Of a DNA stretch of 64,000 nt, positions 53,420-64,000 are shown piece after piece. The stretch covers positions 62,001-126,000 of the forward strand of contig SADC01001184.1 of the NCBI GenBank assembly GCA_004194705.1, in the 5' to 3' direction. A program made the position numbers and the translations under genes. Each line of letters begins with the position of its first letter. Within the stretch, counting starts at the first letter, position 1. The notes under the pieces are model-generated. The model did not search any database, had not been told where the DNA came from, and saw only the letters and a list, made by a program, of their open reading frames with translations. Origin of the DNA: Ditylenchus dipsaci. Taxonomy: Eukaryota > Nematoda > Chromadorea > Rhabditida > Anguinidae.

Positions 53420-55333
53420 CTATTTGAACCCAAGCTTCTTTATGCAATGGTGAATGCCCTTTTCCTCCCAATCAGCTTTAGACACCCAAAAGTCCTAAAA
53501 CGTTTGTAAGAATCGCATTGGTCAGAAAAATAAAATATCAATTCAAATACTTACCGCATCCCTGTCACGCATAAGGTGTGCCAATACAGCTCCGCCGAGG
53601 AAGACCCTTCAAAATTACGACAGTTTAGAAAGCAATTTTTGCACATATAAAATGTTTACATGTGTTTACGACGAGGAGGTGCTTTCAATACGAATCTTGA
53701 ACTTTTGAAATGCATCAGTATTCCCCTTTAGAACTTTGTGCAAATAGAGCTGTTTCAGTTCTCGTTCCAAGCGGCTAGGCAGTCCGGGATACCTACAACA
53801 AAAACGTCAGCACAAGATAAACACCAAGTATACGAAATACATCGTAGTCCCTCCTGATAAAACTATGTGCTTGTAAAATTCCAATCTTGTGTCTGAAATT
53901 TTTTAAATTACTTCAAAGAATAATGTATCCGATAGCACAAACCAATGTCTGCGGACTGAATAACACCAAATAGCAACTCCGATAGACCCGACTTCTCAAC
54001 ATCAATTAGATGTGGCTGGAATAGAACTTCAGGAGCTTCAAATCTTTCACCTATATCAGATTTTATGAAATACTAAACCGCTAGAAATTCAAGTAGAAAC
54101 TAACCTCCCACCCTAATTACTCGACCGTCAGGCAGCTGAAAATAAATTACTATCAAAGAAATGTAAGTTTTGAAATTTTTTTTAAGCCACATAAAAATCA
54201 AGAAGTTTATGACCAACCGTGTATGTCTCGGTTAGAACTGTGGTTTCTAGGGCCAGCTTCTGTTCCTGCTCTACATCGTAAGCAACATAGCAAAGTTTCT
54301 CCTTTAGTAGTCTTACTGTCTCAAAATCGGCTGAATGATTGAAGGCATATCCACGCAGCAGTAGCAACTAAGCTTAAAGCATTTAGACAAAAAAAATATT
54401 GAAATATACCTTTATTAGATACTTCGTTATATCTCTACCAGCGACATCTAACCTCTTGGTCAAGTGGTTTAGAGCAAGCCTTCGAAAACTGGGCAGATAT
54501 GAGTGACGCCATCGCCGCTGTCCACGACAACACCAGTCAGAAGTCCTTGGCGTACAGAGTTAGAACAGCCTCAAAAAGCAAATTTAAAAAAAAGACACGA
54601 AATTATAATCTTACTTGCACTGCAATGTACAGAGAATTGAAGCCATACTGCTCGAACATGACTTGAAACAACCGCTCACGATTGCTATTCGGATTTAAAG
54701 GCGGCTCAGTGAGAAGTAATTTGCAATCCTGAAACGTGATAAATCAAAAATAAAACAAATATCTGAAAACTGCCTTTGGATCAATGTCGAGTTTTTCAGG
54801 GCCAAAAGTGTGGTCCCAAATATGCCTAAATTGTAGCTTATGAAAACATTTCCAGCAAAACAGTGAACAAGACTCAAGATACCCCATGTCATCCCAATTG
54901 CGCACAATGCCGTTCTCCTGTATTTCAATCATAGAAATAAAGTTTTAATGACAGAAAAGAAAATGACCATTGGATAGTTGACTTCCAGCATCTGCCTTAA
55001 TTCAGTGCATTCTTCGCCACCATGAGATCCTGAATAATTAAAATAACAAATTGACGCAAAGTCAAGAGAGCAACCTTGATAGTGATGTTATTTATTCTTT
55101 GAGAAGATCGCACAAAGGTCTTCCGACAGCCGACGGAAAAATGTGAGAAGGGAAATTGGTGCCAGCATACCCGCATTTAACAAACTAAAAAACAATAATC
55201 GGTATCAAAGGCATTTCTGAAATTTAGCTAGATATTCTTACGCCTGTTCCATTATCAACAACTATGATCTAAAAACGCTTTTTGTAAATCATTTAACATG
55301 CTTAAAGTATACCTTATGCCCGTGGGAATCCAT
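53420..55333 (-). CDS. ACTR2: Actin-related protein 2 (Arp2/3 complex)
   Basis: Forms, with Arp3, the template for branched actin nucleation. Exons on the minus strand begin MDSHGHK (55333-55313), IIVVDNGTG (55268-55242), [20 protein letters not shown], then [28 protein letters not shown], a [20 protein letters not shown] exon, the phosphate loop exon ([15 protein letters not shown]), [93 protein letters not shown] and the end [20 protein letters not shown] (stop at 53420). Nucleotide-binding residues are kept. Five single-base indels break the frame: near 55113, 55017, 54549 and 54476 (one base missing each) and near 53683 (one base extra). Introns are retained, so it is not a processed copy; probably a real gene with sequence errors. 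Confidence 0.93.
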
Positions 55334-55488
55334 GAATATAACAGAGACCGTTAACAAATAGAGCTAAATTGGTGAAAAAAGATTAAAATCCGGTAAAATT
55401 AAACTTTTTATAGAAGAAAGTGATTCATTGTTTTATTACAACCAACCGCGAATTTAAAACTAAGTTTAGGCATGAGTGCATTATTTAT

Positions 55489-56945
55489 GGCTGTAACTAA
55501 AAACACACACCAAAATACTGATTTCCCCCAGTAAATTTATTTTTTCCCCCAGTAAATTTGAATTTCAAACAAAATACTGATTTCCCCAGTAAATTACTGA
55601 TTCCCTCAGTAAATTACTGATTTCCCCCAGTAAATTTGGGGAATTTGAATTTTCAGGTCAGAAAATACCTTCAAGGCTCAAATTGAAAACACCCCTCAAA
55701 ATATGTAAATCCCCCCTCAAAATAATTTTTACCCCCTCAAATTTGAATTTCGCACAAAATGTGTAAATCCCCCCTCAAATTTATATTTACCCCCTCAAAT
55801 TTTAAAATTTACCCCCTTAAATTCAAATTTACCCCTCAAATTCAGACCAGATGGCTCAGGACCCACTCCAGAATCGCCAAAAGGCCAAAATGATTGGTTT
55901 TTTCGGGGGTCGTCTGGGGGGGAGTAAACTTTTCGAGAAAAATCGATTGAGCGGATCAGATTTCGGGTCCGACAGCCTTAATTGCTCAGAATTCCAGGTT
56001 ATGGTGGTTTTTGAGTGGTTCAGGTGGAGTTGTGGACGATTAAGCCCATCTGACCCGAAATCTGATCCGCTCAATCGATTTTTCTCGAAAAGTTTACTCC
56101 CCCCCAGACGACCCCCCGAAAAAAACAATCATTTTGGCCTTTTGGCGATTCTGGAGTGGGTCCTGAGCATCTGGTCTGAATTTGAGGGGTAAATTTGATA
56201 TTAAGGGGGTAAATTTTTAAAATTTGAGGGGGTAAATTACAAATTTGAGGGGGATTTACATATTTTGCGCAAAATTCAAATTTGAGGGGGTAAAAAATTA
56301 TTTGAGGGGGGATTTACACATTTTGAGGGTGTTTTCACCTACAGCCATACCTTCAACTGGTCAGAATCCCACCCCAGAGTGGCAGAAGTCCCTGAAAGTT
56401 GGTTTTTTGTGGGTTTACTAAAGGGGGGGGGTAAACTTTTTGCGAAAATCGATTGAGCGGATCAGATTTCGGGTCCGATGGGCTCAATTGCTCAGGATTC
56501 CACCTTAACCATTCTCAACTATCTTAAACCATCCTTAACTGCTCCAGACCAGTATCTAACTACCCTAAATCAGTGCTTAGGTTGGTTTAAGATAGTTGAA
56601 AATTGTTAAGGGTGGAATCCTGAGCGATTGAGCCCATCGGACCCAAAATCTGATCCGCTCAATCGATTTTTCGCAAAAAGTTTACCCCCCCCCTTTAGTA
56701 AACCCCAAAAAACCACTTTCAGGGACTTCTGGCCACTCTGGGGTGGGATTCTGACCAGTTGAAGGTATTTTCTGACCTGAAAATTCAAATTCCCGCAAAA
56801 TTTACTGGGGGAAATCAGTAATTTACTGAGGGAAATCAGTAATTTACTGGGGAAATCAGTATTTTGTTTGAAATTCAAATTTACTGGGGAAATAATAAAT
56901 TTACTGGGGGAATCAGTATTTTGGTGCGTGAAATCAATTTCAGCC
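55489..56945. mobile_element. MULE-type foldback, 9-bp target duplication
   Basis: The duplication ATTATTTAT lies at 55480-55488 and 56946-56954. Ends GGCTGTAAC...CACACCAAAATACTG and its counterpart. Each end is an array of CCCCCAGTAAATTTACTGATTT; towards the middle are GAATCCCACCCC and TTTACTAAAGGGGGG motifs shared with the 36-kb element. A second complete foldback (55675-56346) is inserted in its left half. No protein is encoded. Confidence 0.9.
55675..56346. mobile_element. MULE-type foldback nested in another, 10-bp duplication
   Basis: The duplication ATACCTTCAA (55665-55674, 56347-56356) is perfect. Ends GGCTCAAATTGAAAACACCC and a right end whose complement reads GGCTGTAGGTGAAAACACCC. 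Subterminal arrays repeat CCCCCTCAAATTTGAATTT. The inner palindrome carries AAATCGATTGAGCGGATCAG. It shares its ends with the larger 60705-63392 region, which carries a transposase-type gene. Confidence 0.92.
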
Positions 56946-56994
56946 ATTATTTATTGCATTGATGGACAGAATCGGGTTTCGAACATATCAGCTT

Positions 56995-59842
56995 AAGGAG
57001 CATGCTTTCCTAGTGCAACGGCAATTGTTGATTTTTGAATTCCCGGGGACATAAAATAATAAAAAATAATTATGACAAAAATTTGCGCAAAATGTTTTTC
57101 AAACGCAAACAATTTTTTTCGGCAGTCATTTTTGACTTCTCAATTTAATTTTCGGTCGGGTCTGCCGACCTGCTGTTACTTTGTGGTCGCCCATTCGGTT
57201 TTTGTGTATAGCTAGTTGAATTATAGTGGCTATATCTATTTTTATGTCTTTTTTGCTTCAGATTATTGAAAGAAGAAGCCAATTTTTTGCCTTGATCCTG
57301 ATTAGATAAGTTTTATCGATTATTGCCGTCTTTTTCTTTTGTTCCTCCTGTTCAGGTTGTTTGCGAGGGCACTCATGCGGATTGTACGAGATCTGATCGG
57401 GCTTTCTCTGCGGCGCTTCTTTGCTTTCTTGAGTCGGTCACGGATTAAGCTTTTCTTTGTAAAAATGTGGTTAGTTTGCCAATTAAAATTTTTTCCATAA
57501 TTTTTTTTGCTGGTTTATTATAGAATATTATTATTATTATCTTTCTATGTGCCTTCGTGCTCCATTTCAAGACAGTATGGCTAGGCCCTTGTAACATAAC
57601 TGTCGGAGCACGTCAACTTCATGTAAGAGGCTGCCTAGCGAAAGTGATTATAAGTCACATATTATTTACCATAATGATCTTTTGGAGTTCATGTTTCTAA
57701 TTTTCAGGTATGATACGTCTTTCAGGTATTTCGTTCTCATCAGGGAATAATCTTTTAGCGTCTATGGCTATGCAGGTCCTGAGCTACCGTTTGTTTATAC
57801 TTTATACTTTTACGGACTATTCTGTGTTTTTACGAAATAATAAATAACTATCTAACATTCAGCTGTGTAGATTATCTTTTAGCGTCCTTGGCTATGCATC
57901 TCTCATCAATCCGCTTTTGATCTGCTGACGATTTTCTATCGTGCTTGATTTATTCAGGCACAACTATGTAAAATTCAGGTATTAGGTCACTGTAATAGTT
58001 CAAAGCCGGTAATTACTGTGATTATGACCTGCACAAGTGCTAAATGTTAGATAGTTATTTATTATTTCGTTAAAACACAGAATAGTCCGTAAAAGTATAA
58101 AGTATAAACAAACGGTAGCTCAGGACCTGCATAGCCATAGACGCTAAAAGATTATTCCCTGGTGAGAACGAAATACCTGAAAGACGTATCATACCTGAAA
58201 ATTAGAAACATGAACTCCAAAAGATCATTATGGTAAATAATGTGACTTATAATCACTTTCGCTAGGCAGCCTCTTACATGAAGTTGACGTGCTCCGACAG
58301 TTATGTTACAAGGGCCTAGCCATACTGTCTTGAAATGGCTTTTTCATAAGATTGTACAGGGCTGAGAAACGGACGGTTAAAAATTGTAAGAAGTGGAAAC
58401 CTCTACTTTTGCTTTATTTTGAGACATTTTCACTTCTTTCAATTTTAACCGTCCGTTTCTCAGCCCTGTACAATCTTATGAAAAAAGCTGACATGTCATT
58501 TTGTAGAAAAAATATTAAGCTTCCAAAAAGTGCATTAACTGGTAAATTATGATATAAAAAATTTTAAGAAAAATCAGTATTTATGCGGTCAAACAACCAT
58601 TTTCCTTAGATTTACTTTGATTTTGACTAGAAATCGACAGTTTTTTGTTGATGGTCATAACTTTTTCCGGAATGATGAAAAATAAAAGATTGACCTATCA
58701 AATTGTAGCTAAGATTCAGGGCTTACATTCTAAAGCTGTTAATGATGGTAGTGCTTTGTTATAGTGCTCTGTTTAGTGCAAAATAGTGCTTTGTTCTAAG
58801 TGGTCGTATAAATATGCACCGCCGAAATTTCACATTTTTGAAAAATTTCTTACAAAAATATCGGCTACTTGTCGATACGTAGCAAACCACCGTTTTTCAG
58901 CGCGCTTCTTCGAATGGTGGTAGTAGATTTTAGGAATTATTTCGAAAAGTCCCGAAATTCGCAAAATAGGGGTGGTCGTATAATTATGCACCGCACTTTA
59001 CAATTGCCAAAGTCTGTAGCTTCCACGTAGACAAGAATAATCGTATGTGGCTAATTCATGATTTTAGGCTACATTAACTGATTACTTTGTAAGGCTATGT
59101 GCAGTCGCAGTGAGATTAAAAATAGGGTTACCTGACCAGAGAATCGAGAAAAAATCAAAGACCACCATCTAGCGCCTGTCCAACTAATTCTTAGCGTTTG
59201 AGGTATTGTTCAGTCCAAATGTGTACCATATGAGTCCTCCAACTAGCACTGGCTCTGATAGGAAGTTGCGAAGCGCACGTCACTGAGGTCGAAAATTCGA
59301 TAGCAGCTTCCCTTGTATAATAAACCAGCAAAAAAATTATGGAAAAATTTTTAATTGGCAAACTAACCACATTTTTACAAAGAAAAGCTTAATCCCGTGA
59401 CCGACTCAAGAAAGCAAAAGAAGCGCCGCAGAGAAAGCCGATCAGATCTCGTACAATCCGCATGAGTGCCCTCGCAAACAACCTGAACAGGAGGAACAAA
59501 GAAAAAGACGGCAAATAATCGATAAAAACTTATCTAATCAGGATCGAGGCAAAAATTGGCTTCTTCTTTCAATAATCTGAAGCAAAAAAGACATAAAAAT
59601 AGATATAGCCACTATAATTCAACTAGCTATACACAAAAACCGAATGGGCGACCACAAAGTAACAGCAGGTCGGCAGACCCGACCGAAAATTAAATTGAGA
59701 AGTCAAAAATGACTGCCGAAAAAAATTGTTTGCGTTTGAAAAACATTTTGCGCAAATTTTTGTCATAATTATTTTTATTATTTTATGTCCCGGGAATTCA
59801 AAAATCAACAATTGCCGTTGCACTAGGAAAGCATGCTCCTTT
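56995..59842. repeat. 2.8-kb foldback with 520-bp arms and nested palindromes
   Basis: The left arm (56995 to about 57525) starts AAGGAGCATGCTTTCCTAG; the right arm (about 59318-59842) is its reverse complement with few differences. Inside lie a second inverted repeat (57562-57865 against 58042-58338, starting CCATTTCAAGACAG) and a third (58341-58488). The section 58490-59317 between the third palindrome and the right arm is unique AT-rich DNA with no recognisable gene. No transposase is seen. Confidence 0.85.
58341..58488. repeat. 148-bp palindrome
   Basis: TTTCATAAGATTGTACAGGG and its complement at the ends, with AACGGACGGTTAAAA inside. It abuts the arm of the surrounding inverted repeat exactly. 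Confidence 0.85.
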
Positions 59843-60040
59843 AAAAAATGTGATCTTAAATGTTCTCCTTCAAGGTAGCGAGTTAATGGATGTCGGTGCA
59901 GGAGGATCGGGATAACACCCACATGTTTTATTCAAATTATATGCGAAAGAATAAATTGCACAGTGGATATCTAGGGGTAATATTTAATTTCCTTACTACT
60001 CATTTGCCCGAAACTCATTTGCGCAAACTCATTTGTAGGG

Positions 60041-60340
60041 TTGATTGACTACCTCAATCAGCAATTTACTGATCGATGGATTGGGCGCAGCTCTCCTCGC
60101 AACCAAAACGGGATCGCATTGAAGTGGCCACCTAGTTCTCCTGACTTGACACCTTGCAACTTCTTTCTTCGGGCTATATCAAAGGTCTACACCAGCCCAG
60201 TGCCAAAACTTCAAGAGCTGCGTCGAAGAAGTGAAATGGCCTTCCGACAAATGCCTCAAGATATGGTGAACAGAAGTATTGAGAGCTATGAAAGGCGTCT
60301 GCGTTTGCTCTCCCAAACGAAGGTGCTCATGTGGAAATTA
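60041..60340 (+). pseudogene. Mariner/Tc1-like transposase fragment
   Basis: About 100 codons resembling the C-terminal third of a mariner-type transposase: DYLNQQFTDRWIGR, then WPPSSPDLTPCNFFL, then a segment ending SYERRLRLLSQT. The SPDLTPCxFF block should hold the last catalytic Asp after Cys, but here it is Asn. The upstream two-thirds is absent. It is dead. The order of blocks matches that of the relic at 14768-15325, which holds the preceding portion. Confidence 0.8.
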
Positions 60341-61339
60341 ATTGAACGAATTGGAAATTGTTTGTTCTGCTTTATGTTAATTTTTATAAAGTTAAAAATA
60401 AAAAACGTAATTTCAAAAAAGAAAAATTCCAAAAAACTGTCCTTTCTTCAACTAACAGATCTTTTTATTTAAAAGTAGAGACAGAAACAGAAAATATCTT
60501 GGCCAAGATTTTGTCTTGTCTTGCCCCAATTTCGACTGAAAATCCTATCTTGGGATATTGCTTTGGTCATTTCTAGAAATCTTGGTAGTGTTTATGGTCA
60601 ATCTTGTATACAAAATTTACAAAACACCCGACAACCCATTTTATCGTTTTTAGGGCCATAGCATACCTGAATTCTGTTTTTGGGCTTTATACAAGATTAA
60701 AAAAGGCTCAAATTGAAAACACCCCTCAAAATATGTAAATCCTCCCTCAAATATATTTTTTACCCCTCGAATTTGAATTTCGCACAAAATGTGTAAATCC
60801 CCCCTCAAATTTCAATTTTAGCTCCTCAAATTCAAATTTTACCCCTCAAATTCAACATTTTTTACTTCCCAAATTTTCCTTTGAAAACTTTTTGCGAATT
60901 TTTTACCTCAGTTTATAACTTTGACGTCTCTATCGTAATTTTTAATTTAGATTTGTTTTCTGGAGCCGTGGCAAACACGATAAACCACAAGTGTTACGAC
61001 AAATACGACCATATCTCGTAAAAAATCCTCATTACGGAACACCGCTGTTTAGATTTTCTTTTAAGTTTAGCAGTCATCAGCATATCTTTCATCACAAAAT
61101 GTTGGAGGATATTTTAAGAGATTATTCATAAGCTTTTTTTATCGATCCTTTACAAACTAGGAAAGTATATGGTGAGTTTCAGTGACAGGAGTAGCCATAA
61201 AAATATTTTAGAAACCTGGGTTCTGGTTATGCATCTTCCGGTTGCGAATATGTAGTCAAATTCCCTAATTTTGCACCTTCTTGTGAAACATATAATCTTT
61301 ATTGGTTAAATCGCCACATACAACAGTTATAAGAATGTT

Positions 61340-63130
61340 CTAAACAAATTCAAATGCTCTTCCAATTTTTTTTCGTCGCCCTCTTTTCTTACGCGGCTCG
61401 AGTGGTTGCAGCAGCGGATATATCATCTGTTCAGTCTCCATTAGCAGCAGCGTGTGTTTGCACATATCGTCTTCGATTCCAATCGGACAAGTGCAGCACA
61501 GATAGCCAGGGAAGACAGCTGATTTTTGCAGAACATAAAAAGGCACTTTTATAGCCCCCCCCCCATACTCGGATTTCTTGAAAAGTGACCCAAAATCACC
61601 TCCCGAACTCATTTTTTCTGTACAACACGATGTGGGAAGCATATTTAAACACTTTCTGACAAAAAAATTGACCTTCGACAAAAAATGCCTCCCACCCCTC
61701 AGTCGAAAATGGTCATTTTTAAGGCATTTAGGGTCATTTTTGGGTGATTTATCACATTTTTCTTGCCGGAACTTGGCAAAAGGCCTCCAAATGCATTTTA
61801 AACCAAGAGCCTTGCTCGGAATTATGTCGAAGGTAAGTGAGTGCGCGCATCTCTAACCGACCAAGCCCCCTGCGCCCCCGAAGGGGGCTTGGTTGCTTGG
61901 GGTTGAGATGCGCACACCCACATACCTTTGACACAAATCACTAGAATTTGACTCTGGATGTAAAAACCATATGCATACCAGAGTTTCTTCATGCGGTAGG
62001 CTCCAGAAAGTAAAAACCTGTTCAAAATCGATCATTTTTATTTTTCTTTAATTTTGAAAATGCCTTAAAATGACCATTTTTGACTGAGGGGTGGGAGGCA
62101 TTTTTTTTGGCGAAGTTAAATTTTTTATTCAGAAACTGTTTATATATGCTTCTCACATCGTGTTGTGCAGAAAAAATAAGTTCGGGTGGTGATTTTGGGT
62201 CACTTTTCAAAAAAACCGAGTATGGGGGGGGGAACTATAAAAGTGCCCATAAAAAGGTTGTCGAAGAAACTCGTATCTTAATATCAACGTCAAGTAAATG
62301 CTAAGGGCAAAATTTAACATAAAATTTCTACCTCTGCCAGCTGGTGAAAGTTCAGAGGGAATTCGAGCAATTTCAATTAGCTCAATCCACAGTGGCACCA
62401 AATCAACATCAGCACCACATGTACTTGAACGGATCAACCAGATGTGATCCCCATTACGAGTAATATGCAGAAATGGTCGCCGCTCACCTAGAAGTTTTTC
62501 CACTGCTTTTGCGTGAATTGCTGTTCGGATTGCGAGGAATAGTAGACACTCTAACTGGCTCCTAAACTGAACAAATAAAAATGAAAATTTAGATGAAATT
62601 CTTGCCTTCCGCTGAGGATCGAGACTCCAGTTGTTCACTAGCTGCTCCACCACGAGAATAAATCGAGGCAGGTTCATCATTTTATTTGTACGTTCAAGTC
62701 AATTATCGGTGGAGATTGAAAACATCCAAAATCCTGGCCAAACGGTAGACCTTCCAACTTGAAATCATCCTGAATATTGCCTATCTGAATGTTCGAAAAT
62801 GTTCCACTCTAGTCTTACCTGAAGAGATCTTTGAATGTGTCTCGCAGTCCTGCCCCAATAAATTTGGTCTAAAGCTTTGATTTTTTTTACTGGAGAGCTA
62901 AGCCCATCATCCCTGAGCCTTTCATGATCATGAGACCCAGTCGTTTGAATGTAGACTTAAAAAAAACCTTTGAGTACAATTAAAAGCTCCTGAAAACTAA
63001 TAATACTATAGAGAGATCTTTCATGTAGCGAATTCTCATTCGTGCTTTGCAATTAAACTTCCTTTCACGGTTCTCGCGCGAGTATTGACAGACATAGATA
63101 TCACAAGCAAATTGGTTCCCCTCCTGAGCA
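61340..63130 (-). pseudogene. MULE-type SWIM-finger protein, interrupted
   Basis: Segments read on the minus strand: a zinc-binding-like start near 63130-63020 (YVCQYSRENRERKFNCKARM), SHDHERLRDDGLSS...LDQIYWGRTARHIQRSL near 62930-62820, NLPRFILVVEQLVNNWSLDP and LLGERRPFLHITRNGDHIWL between 62680 and 62350, and finally SAVFPGYLCCTCPIGIEDDM followed by CKH, a SWIM zinc finger (CxCx8CxH), and a basic tail ending at the stop at 61340. This is the domain order of MULE-derived transposases, but I do not see the DGTF catalytic block. A 706-bp foldback (61542-62247) lies in the exon before the SWIM finger; the sequence either side of it is in one frame once its target duplication is discounted. Confidence 0.65.
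61542..62247. repeat. 706-bp foldback with dispersed core module
   Basis: A perfect 8-bp target duplication CATAAAAA (61534-61541, 62248-62255) and ends GGCACTTTTATAG followed by a run of C on the left and its complement on the right. The arms of about 200 bp carry CATACTCGG, CAAAATCACC and CCTCCCACCCCTCAGTC. The centre (61800-62015) is the dispersed GAGATGCGCACACCCAC module also found at 15895, 22793 and 46024. Confidence 0.93.
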
Positions 63131-63419
63131 GTAAAGTAGCGCTATACGGGATTGTTTTGCAACCATATATCGATTTCTTCCTTATTGCGGCACAATTTCT
63201 CAATCTTCTAAATAGCAGCTAAGAAATGTAATTGAACGAGCAAAAGAAGAGGAGATGATATATTTACGTATCTTAATTGAATTTGAGGGGTAAAATTTGA
63301 ATTTGAGGGGGTAAATTTGAAATTTGAGAGGGGATTTACACATTTTGTGCGAAATTCAAATTTGAGGAGGTAAAAAATAAATTTTGAATTAGCACCTTTA
63401 GTTTTTGGTACCAAGATGT

Positions 63420-63660
63420 GCTCTATCCACCTGAAGGATACACCAACCACCTGAAGGTTTATAACTGCCTACAATATAACTTAACTTCCTTTAGGGTGAC
63501 CTATCTATACAGAGGGTACACCAATCATCTGTAGAGTACCTAAACTGCCTAGAAGCATCGTAAACTGATCAGCGCTACTTTATTCACCTGGAGGATACCC
63601 AAGTGGTAAAACATACTCTAACTGCCTGGAAGCTTTTCTAACCGCCTGGAGGGTACCTGT
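63420..63660. repeat. Diverged CACCTGAAGGATAC minisatellite
   Basis: Repeated variants of CCACCTGAAGGATACACCAA and AACTGCCTA/GGAAGC, each about 30-40 bp, too diverged for an exact period. Possibly another foldback's subterminal array. Confidence 0.55.
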
Positions 63661-63849
63661 CGGCAGCTATTTGGAGTGGCAAGTCAAGCGGTCAGCAATG
63701 TGGTTTGTCAATTCAAGATAACTGGCGCTAACAAGAATCAATTATAGTTATCTTTTCTGTTGTTATGTTTGCTGTTATTATTTTTGCCTGCGTTCGAGAG
63801 ATGTGTTTAGTAGTGAACAGGGATGAGGATGGCTGTATATGAACTCGTG

Positions 63850-64000
63850 AAATTTAAACTGGTAAAACATGAGACTCGTAAATCATGGAACTGGTGAAAA
63901 AAAAATTTCGAAAAACATCAAACTCGATAAACAATGAACTGGAGAATCGAGTTTCGTGAAGCATGAACCCGCGAAGACGAGTTTTGAAAACATGGAACTC
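63850..64000. repeat. CTCGTAAATCATGGAACTGG array, cut by the window end
   Basis: At least five variants of ACTCGTAAATCATGGAACTG, about 25-30 bp each, still continuing at 64000. It looks like the left array of a further foldback whose partner lies outside. Confidence 0.6.

Larger units (their letters stand above)
60705..63392. mobile_element. MULE-like element carrying a SWIM-protein gene
   Basis: The left end GGCTCAAATTGAAAACACCC and the following CCCCTCAAATTTGAATTT array are the same as those of the foldback at 55675-56346. At 63275-63392 the same array recurs in reverse orientation, but the last 60 bp or so of the terminus are missing. Between them is a minus-strand gene with MULE-type domains. 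The whole is best read as a right-truncated, potentially autonomous relative of the 55675 element. No target duplication can be shown. Confidence 0.65.

Noticed and set aside
55851..56947. Frames with repeated SGSDFGSDGLNR
   Set aside because: They come from the palindromic GATCAGATTTCGGGTCCGA segments of the foldbacks; the same peptide appears on both strands because the DNA is inverted.
59623..60040. Minus-strand frame of 99 codons at the right foldback arm
   Set aside because: The same sequence recurs inverted at 57020-57210; it is foldback arm, with no protein motif.
1..64000. A coordinated multi-gene system such as a defence island or biosynthetic cluster
   Set aside because: The recognisable genes are unrelated housekeeping or membrane genes on both strands with long repeat-filled spacers; nothing links them functionally.

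Overview
This is an AT-rich, intron-containing animal nuclear sequence, most likely from a nematode. The evidence is a set of ordinary eukaryotic genes split by many short (about 45-70 bp) GT-AG introns, a seven-transmembrane chemoreceptor-like gene, an unorthodox aquaporin and three eukaryotic tRNA-Ile(AAT) copies. Nothing looks bacterial or plasmid-borne. The species cannot be fixed from this window; a repeat-laden nematode such as a mermithid would fit, but that is a guess.

Host genes in order: an unrecognised protein (about 4330-10368, +), a GPCR (17785-25306, +), EI24-like membrane protein (26635-32958, -), kynurenine formamidase AFMID (34386-39318, +), the NatC catalytic subunit NAA30 (39432-41215, -), an AQP11/12-type aquaporin (43458-48332, +), the Nudix enzyme NUDT14 (50352-51387, +) and actin-related protein 2 (53420-55333, -). 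They are functionally unrelated neighbours with no operon logic. Two tRNA-Ile genes lie in the last part of the GPCR locus and one in an EI24 intron.

The rest is mobile DNA, and most introns over 300 bp are explained by it. A young LTR retrotransposon (6884-9501) has identical 181-bp LTRs, a 5-bp target duplication and gag plus protease but no reverse transcriptase. There are two Mutator-like (MULE) candidates with transposase-type genes (27210-30076 and 60705-63392), hAT-like elements with 8-bp duplications (44434-46938, 51629-52258, 52416-52529), Tc1/mariner relics (14768-15325, 60041-60340), pogo/mariner-like MITEs and many foldback elements.

The dominant theme is foldback elements whose arms are made of short, motif-specific tandem arrays, a different motif for each family, often nested inside one another. 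Clean 8-10 bp target duplications delimit many of them. From 55 kb to 60 kb the sequence is almost entirely foldbacks within foldbacks.

A second theme is sequence quality. Arp2, NUDT14, the GPCR and one tRNA carry single-base indels, most of them in short homopolymers, that break otherwise highly conserved frames. This looks more like residual long-read error than like several neighbouring pseudogenes. I found no previously undescribed multi-gene system; the unusual biology here is in the transposable elements.
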